NCBI GenBank assembly: GCA_947359465.1
Contig: OX375873.1
Location: 137,451,916 to 137,515,915 of the forward strand
Direction: 5' to 3'
From: Metellina segmentata
Lineage: Eukaryota; Arthropoda; Arachnida; Araneae; Tetragnathidae
DNA length: 64,000 nucleotides
Positions 58,478-64,000 of this stretch are shown here, piece by piece. Numbering within the stretch: position 1 is the first letter of the stretch; every line of letters begins with the position of its first letter. The notes under the pieces were generated by a model. The model did no database searches. It had not been told where the DNA came from and worked only from the letters and a program-made list of their open reading frames with translations. The position numbers and the translations under genes were made by a program.

Positions 58478-58850
58478 CTATGTTGCAAAATAAGTTTTAT
58501 GACACTCAGGATGTAGAGGAACCTGACATTTCTGGCATCTATACACTGACGTTCCAACACAATTTTTGCATCGGCCAAACTGTTGGTTTGACTTGTAAAG
58601 CCAATGATATCCCGCCTATTATATCTTTGTTGGTCGGATGCATTCTTCTGCAGCTCTTAAGATCTTTCTGGACCGATGAGAGGTGTTCCAAATCTTCCCA
58701 ATACTTCTTACAATAGATTTTTAGAGATGTGTAAAGTAGTGATTGTGTCAAAATGTGGTCTATCAGTTCATCGGTAACAAAACGCTGCTGACATTGTAAT
58801 TGGAATTTTTCAATTTCGTACCACAAATCCATGGCAGTTGGTTTGTACAT
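58478..58850 (-). pseudogene. piggyBac-like transposase C-terminus
   Basis: Frame 58850-58539 ends in a region whose one-base-shifted continuation reads YRCQKCQVPLHPECHKTYF and stops at 58480-58478: the cysteine-rich C-terminal domain that binds piggyBac ends. The preceding Leu-rich part (QSLLYTSLKIYCKKY) fits no catalytic block. Pairs with the N-terminal piece at 59010-59230. Confidence 0.6.
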
Positions 58851-59009
58851 GGGAGTAAAATTCTATATCTTTGTTACAGCTTCGTTCTTTTTTTTTTTTT
58901 TTAGGTCTTCTGCTTATGAATTTTATTTGCTTTCGCCTCTTTCAAGCAACAGAAGTGTTTGGTAACAATGTATCATATGCATAGCTCTTTTCAAGGTCCA
59001 ATTGTCGAC

Positions 59010-59230
59010 TTATTTCACATGGGTGGAGAGTATTCTCTGCGGAAAGTGATCAAGATCTCTGGACCTTGTCATTACTTGTGTCTGAATCTTTGCCGGTCTT
59101 TGCATCAGTATCTTCTCTCTCTCAATAGGGGGCTTTATAACCACATTATTAGGTTTGGCAGTTTTATGGCCACTATCTGACTCATAATCACTGTCGAGAG
59201 CAAAGAACATATCTAAAGCTTCATTTATAG
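59010..59230 (-). pseudogene. piggyBac-like transposase N-terminal region
   Basis: INEALDMFFALDSDYESDSG, NNVVIKPPIERE, then after a frameshift DTDAKTGKDSDTSND, and LDHFPQRILSTHV. Acidic Ser/Asp-rich stretch followed by an H-x-P-R-RIL-type motif is typical of piggyBac N-termini. The whole DDD catalytic core between this and 58850 is deleted. Confidence 0.55.
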
Positions 59231-59558
59231 TGGAACTGAATAGAAGGAAGGGGGGGGTGAAAAGAAGTATCTTTAAAAAAATTAAATATTCCCCTAAAAT
59301 ATTTTATTTTAAGTTCATAATTAAATTTTAACCCAGTTTAAGCTTTCAAATTAAAATAAATAATCAGATTGGTATTAAACCTTCAAAGTGATAACTAACT
59401 ATCGATAGTACCGAACTTCATACATCCGACGATTGGCAAGATTACACTTGCCAATCAACAAAACGTCTATGAAATATAAACAATGGATTCATGTCATTAC
59501 AATAAAGCACAAAAATAGATAAAAAACAGTATAAAAATAATTGATTTGCCTTGCGATG

Positions 59559-59795
59559 ATGGACGAGGTATCATTCACGCTCACAAGAAAATCTAGCTTT
59601 GAACCAAATTTTTACCGACAAAGCTATCTTGGAAATACACAACCGTTGCAGCATTTTGACCGAGTGATTGACAGAAAGAAAAAAAAAAACACTGAGTGGA
59701 ACCACTCCCTTCATACATTGGCAAAGAAAAAAATTGAAATGTCTAATGGCAAATTTGTCTTATCAACTGCCGTTAATGGGTTAATCAAACTCTAG
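59559..59795 (+). CDS. Unidentified small open frame
   Basis: ATG at 59559 (or 59556) opens 78-79 codons: MDEVSFTLTRKSSFEPNFYR, LGNTQPLQHFDRVIDRKKKK, WNHSLHTLAKKKIEMSNGKF, ending NGLIKL. No family recognised, no membrane segment or signal peptide. Could be a 5' exon or a chance frame; composition is less AT-biased than the surroundings. Confidence 0.25.
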   Translation: MDEVSFTLTRKSSFEPNFYRQSYLGNTQPLQHFDRVIDRKKKKNTEWNHSLHTLAKKKIEMSNGKFVLSTAVNGLIKL

Positions 59796-60057
59796 AAAAT
59801 ATTCAATATTTTGATTAATTTAGTGAGATACTTAAGCTAGCTTATTCTAACAATCAACACAAATGTCAAATGATTCAATTTTGTTGAGTCACAGGAATTT
59901 TTTTTATTTCTCCAGTCCATAAAGGGAGTTATCTGATTGCATTACTTGCAAATAGCCCCCAGAGGATTTCCCCCATGTGGAGAATCATTATTGGATACAA
60001 TATATTGCAGTCAGCCTAACCGTAGCATTAATAAAAACAATTACAGGGTTGCCACAG

Positions 60058-60596
60058 CTAGAGTGCCTATATAATAAGAGTGCCGATATACGGGAAACAC
60101 TTTCTGATTGGCTTAGAGACCTTTTCTACCGCCCGAGGCAGTCTTTTCCTAGCTCCCGTAGACTTAACATGGGAACTTTTAGTGTGTTCGAGAAAAACAT
60201 GTGTACCTATATTAAATTAAAAAGAAAATATAGCTTATTCATGTTTCATTTCGTGTTCTAGAATGCTTATTTATTATTATTTTAGTGTTTTGTCAGTATA
60301 AATTTGAAGACTTTTTAAGTAAGTAGCTTTTATTTTAACAACATGGTGTTTCCTGCAATCTAAGTTAGCATGTGTGCAATGCATCTCATCAATTATACAT
60401 GTAATTGAACCTTTATATGATTCATTTATACCGAATGAATCCATATTATAAAAATCATATGCTTTTTGTTCTCTTTGAAATGATATATTAATTCACCCAG
60501 CAACCTTCTTTGAGACGATTCTGGTAGAAAAATGGCTGCTGCGCATTGGGCCAAATTTGGTCCCTTGTCGCCACTCTTATTATATAGGCACTCTAG
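60058..60596. mobile_element. MITE with 25-bp perfect TIRs (539 bp)
   Basis: CTAGAGTGCCTATATAATAA then GAGTG at 60058-60082, exact inverse at 60572-60596. CCACAG lies immediately outside both ends (60052-60057 and 60597-60602), a possible 6-bp duplication. No coding capacity. A hairpin relic is at 7520-7552. Confidence 0.8.
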
Positions 60597-61265
60597 CCAC
60601 AGCCACTTGTGAAATAGTAGCAATTTTAGTTGCTCAGATGCAAAATAAATTTTGCATTTATCACCCACACGTTTTCCCCCCTTCAGAACATCTGAGTGTC
60701 CAACTTCCAAGAAAAATTTGTTATTGTATGAAAGTTTTAGTGTCAGGGTATAGTGGCAAGTCTTCAGTAAAAAACCATACCAAGGTAAAGTGGAATATTG
60801 ATGGATAAGCATCCAGTCAAGTGTGAAAAGTAGTGCGATTTAATTTTGCATAGATCAGGGTTGAAAACAGTCAAAATGTAAAAAAGAGGAAAATATACGC
60901 AGCGTTATTTTGAACTACAAAAATAGCTGAATAAGAATCCTATATTTGTGTACTAATGTGTGTACAGAACAGTGGTGCAGCCAGAAATTTTTTCTGAGGG
61001 AGGTAGACAAATTTGTAGTTTGATAAAACCCTACAAAGTCCAATAAAAACAATAAAATTTGTCTTTGGAAGTAGGGAGGTTAACCCATAACCTTCCATGG
61101 CTGCGCCACTAGTACAGAATATGTGTTTATGATAAGCTAACTAACACCAACACACTCTTGTGAGTTTATGATAAGCATGTATTTTTGCCTATTATTTTGC
61201 TTAAAAGCTCCACAAAGTCCACTAAAACAATGAAATTTGTCTTCGGAAAAGGGGGTAATGGTAAT

Positions 61266-61497
61266 TTTAGTTAACGTCGTACTAGAGCAACACACTGGGC
61301 TATTGACGCCGGTCCGGGATCAGTCCCTTAAGGGAAAGATCCGAGGACAACACCTCGTAATTTTGAACCACAGTCAGACGACGAAGCAACACCTGAGCTG
61401 GCACCCCACTCTCCAAACTTCCACGCCAACCCAACGTGAGGACATTCGGCCACAACAGATTTAAGGTGCACCAGCCGCCTCTACACCATACGTTTAC
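61266..61497 (-). repeat. SINE body and tail, head missing
   Basis: TTAGTTAACGTCGTACTAGA start, then GGTCCGGGATCAGTCCCTTA, GGCACCCCACTCTCCAAACT, CCAACCCAACGTGAGGACAT and CGCCTCTACACCATACG. Best-preserved body of the SINE family in the window. Confidence 0.7.
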
Positions 61498-61839
61498 AAA
61501 CACCCATGCCTGAACCCTCCGATCTAGAGTCGGAAAAGGGGGAGGGAGCACCTTACGCGTAAACTTAAATTTTGTTAAAGAGAAAAAATATCTTGGCAAC
61601 TCTGTGAACAGTATAAATAAATTGCAAGAAGTTGAAAATATTATTTTTATGAATATCTTTGAACATCTCACCAATGGTGTTTTTTTTTTTTTTTTTAAAT
61701 AAAGAATTGCAATTTTTTTAAAACTTTGATACAAAAAATAAAAATGCTGTTACAAAAGAATAAATAAAACAAATACTCTTTTTATTAAATAGCATAAATT
61801 TTATACATAAAAAAATAAATAGATACCAAAAATAAAAAT

Positions 61840-62080
61840 GGTACTGCTTCAATACACGTTTATAGCAGTGGCAACGGACTTGGCGCTTTTTTGGCACACA
61901 TCTAGTAGCGAGTAATGACAGGTTAAGGTAACCCATATGCATTTAAAATATACCAGAACGTTCTAAAAAATTCCGTTAAACTGTCGTTTGATTTCATTTG
62001 AAATAATTCTTTCCTTGGCGACTTAAGTGCGCCAAGGGCAGGTCGTTGCCAATTCTATAAACGTAGACTGAAGCTGTACC
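61840..62080. mobile_element. GGTACAGC-family element, short copy (241 bp)
   Basis: Left end GGTACTGCTTCAATACACG at 61840, right end CGTAGACTGAAGCTGTACC at 62080. Interior GGCAACGGACTTGGCGC, CATCTAGTAGCGAGTAATGA and GTGCGCCAAGGGCAGGTCG. The 8-bp flanks do not match, so one edge may be rearranged. It is the minimal form of the family. Confidence 0.75.
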
Positions 62081-62972
62081 CCTGTGATTTCAGTTTAAAT
62101 TTACAACCTATTTTCGAATATAAAATAACCTTTCTTCAAAATCTCCAATATCTCTATATTTTTCCGTAAATATTCTTATTTTTTTAATTAAATCAACTTA
62201 GAATCAAATAAAACTTAAAATTAATAACTCGTATTATCCAAGAAACAATTTAACTTATTAAAACAATCATAAATATTGCCCTTAAAAGAAGCATCATTTT
62301 GAAAATTTCCGTTGCTAAAAATAGCTAGTCTTTTTAAAATGGTGGCCACAGCCTTGGTGCACTTCAAAGTCGCCAAAGAAGAAGTTTTAACGGATTTTGT
62401 AAGTACATTCTAGAATATTTAAGGGGATCCGGGACACATTGAATTTTTTTTTTAAATATAATTAATAAATTGTTAATTTTTTTTGTACTATTACCCATCT
62501 AACTAATAAACGAAATCACAACACAAAATTTTTCATAAAGTTTTTTAAAAATTTTAAATAAAAATTTTTTGAAAAAAAAAAAAAAAAAAAAGAGGGGTAA
62601 TTTTAAATTATTAAAACTCAAAATATTCTTGATCAATTTTCAAAATTCTTGCAGTAAATTACTCACAAATTTATAAACTTAAATTTGATTCAGCAATTTA
62701 AAAAATATTAATTTAACAAAAAATATTTGAATAAAAATTTTAATGTATTTTTTTTTTAAATCATAGATTTAAAAGTAAATATTTGTTTCAAATTTTATGA
62801 ATCAAAATTAAAGTATAATGTTTGAAAAAGATATATTCCAAATTTCAACCCTTAAACTTTATCGGTTTTCGACTTATAGCAATTTGAATACAGGAAATCT
62901 TGAAAAAATGTATCATGCAGAAAAACGCATTTAAAGTTTTAAAGACAAATGTTGTTGCCATGACAACAACTG
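62081..62972. other. AT-rich, no feature seen
   Basis: Long A and T tracts (for example A-rich 62570-62592). TTCTAGAATATT at 62408-62419 is a stray HSE-like word outside the TIR element. Confidence 0.4.
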
Positions 62973-64000
62973 CAGGGCTCCTAACAGGTTTCAAGGTCAA
63001 GTAACAAATAACAATAATGCTAAATATATTCAAGTATAAAGATAGATAATAAAAAGATCCTCACAAGCTACCCCTATTTTTTCTTTCTTTGGAAAGATAT
63101 TTTTATTTTCTTCATTTAAAAAGTACATCATTTTAAAATATTAACATAAAAATTAAAAAAAAATCGGAATTATGATTTTTTAATTCGTTTATTTTTGACA
63201 CAGCTTGAAGAATTTCTTCCTTTTCTTTGAAAAATTATGCCTTAATTTTTGTTCTTGAAAAAGTCTAAAATTAATTTTGCTTTTTACTTCTCAATAGAAG
63301 AATGTGCATTTTTTAAAGTCTGTCTTTGCTGACCAGCATCATTTGAGACTTAGCCGCTCCTTCAATCATTGCCTGAACAAGTGCTGCTTCCTTTAATAAT
63401 TTTGAAGCACTATCCAATGCCTCATCCTCTTCCTTACGCATAATTTTAAGTTTTCGTTCTATCACCTTTCTTTTCTTTGCCAGCTGCTTTAAATTTTTTT
63501 TCTCTGCTTCCTGTCTATCTTTTTTTCCCCTGTCCTCTAATTTTTCTGGTGCCTTACGTTTTATATCTTCTAAACAGTCACTGTAGGCTTTATATGCACC
63601 CCTTACCATATCCATTATCTATGATGTGATTGACACCAAATAAGGTTAATGGTCAAAATTTGCCAAGCTACTTTTAACCGTCATCAATGCATCGAGTGTG
63701 CGTTCTGACATTGATGCTCTGTCTCCTGTCAAAGCTCTTCCTGAGGCTGAGAAGCTAAGTTTAAAGTCAGCACTACCATGAGAAAGTGACAGAGCAGTCT
63801 TCACTAGCTTTGACACAACTGGGAACTTTGGATCCACACCACTAATGCAGGGTTGCCAACCTATTTAGAGAAGCTTCAAGAGCATTTTCATAAAATTTCA
63901 GGAGTTTTGAGGCTGCTTCCGGAGCAACGCGAAAATCAGGACAAAAATAAAATATCTGCATATTTTTCTTTAAAAACAGCCATTAATTTCCCTATTAGCA
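62973..64000 (-). mobile_element. hAT element, copy with transposase C-terminus (runs off the window)
   Basis: Probable left end CAGGGCTCCTAACAGG at 62973. Subterminal region matches 39180-40090. Carries transposase coding on the minus strand and continues past 64000. Confidence 0.6.
63313..63837 (-). pseudogene. hAT transposase C-terminal region
   Basis: 63837-63646: FPVVSKLVKTALSLSHGSAD, FSASGRALTGDRASMSERTL, DALMTVKSSLA, the hAT dimerisation block (HGSAD...SASGR). The frame stops at 63646 and a second frame (63615-63313) gives a Lys/Glu-rich tail: KRKAPEKLEDRGKKD, AEKKNLKQLAKKRKVIERKL, LLKEAALVQAMIEGAAKSQM, probably coiled coil. Complements the middle part at 40676-41880, same group. Confidence 0.75.

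Overview
The window is animal nuclear DNA, AT-rich and intron-rich, most likely from an arachnid. That guess rests on the look of the repeats, above all the GC-rich Tc1 transposase family and the tRNA-derived SINEs; no species can be named. There is no operon structure, CRISPR array, rRNA or clear tRNA gene. Only two cellular genes can be assembled. FAIM is on + (coding exons 8957-14744; four exons, 177 aa, intact). A mitochondrial carrier of the SLC25A39/SLC25A40 group is on - (58304 down to 46261; ten exons, 329 aa), with the first half of transmembrane helix 1 not found. Both gene models were built by hand by joining splice sites and checking phase.

Everything else is transposon sequence, heavily nested. 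0-8 kb: hAT/ZMYM1-like transposase relic, four TIR elements with readable target duplications, tRNA-like SINEs, and a complete 1.55-kb non-autonomous Helitron-like element. 8-18 kb: FAIM, with a non-LTR retrotransposon 3' end and a minisatellite in its introns. 18-28 kb: SINEs, a TATAGAA-motif array, a Tc1 element (21964-23366), a hAT element with an 8-bp target duplication (23398-25116), and a ZBED5-like hAT relic. 28-34 kb: a decayed Gypsy-type LTR retrotransposon (28225-34062, TSD CTAT) with an antisense solo LTR inside gag. 34-38 kb: a broken autonomous Helitron (34490-38097) sitting inside an older Helitron-like copy. 38-46 kb: hAT copies, another Helitron-like insertion, minisatellites. 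46-58 kb: the carrier gene, whose introns hold a four-layer transposon nest. 58-64 kb: piggyBac relic, MITEs, SINE, hAT transposase C-terminus.

The most useful result is that several elements can be delimited to the base because a second copy in the same window shows the empty site. Two families deserve follow-up. One is a set of CTAG-ended Helitron-like elements whose 3' ends carry arrays of short perfect hairpins that keep their pairing while their sequence changes. The other is a TIR family beginning GGTACAGC, with 8-bp target duplications and an internal heat-shock-element-like palindrome. All family assignments come from reading motifs; no database search was run.
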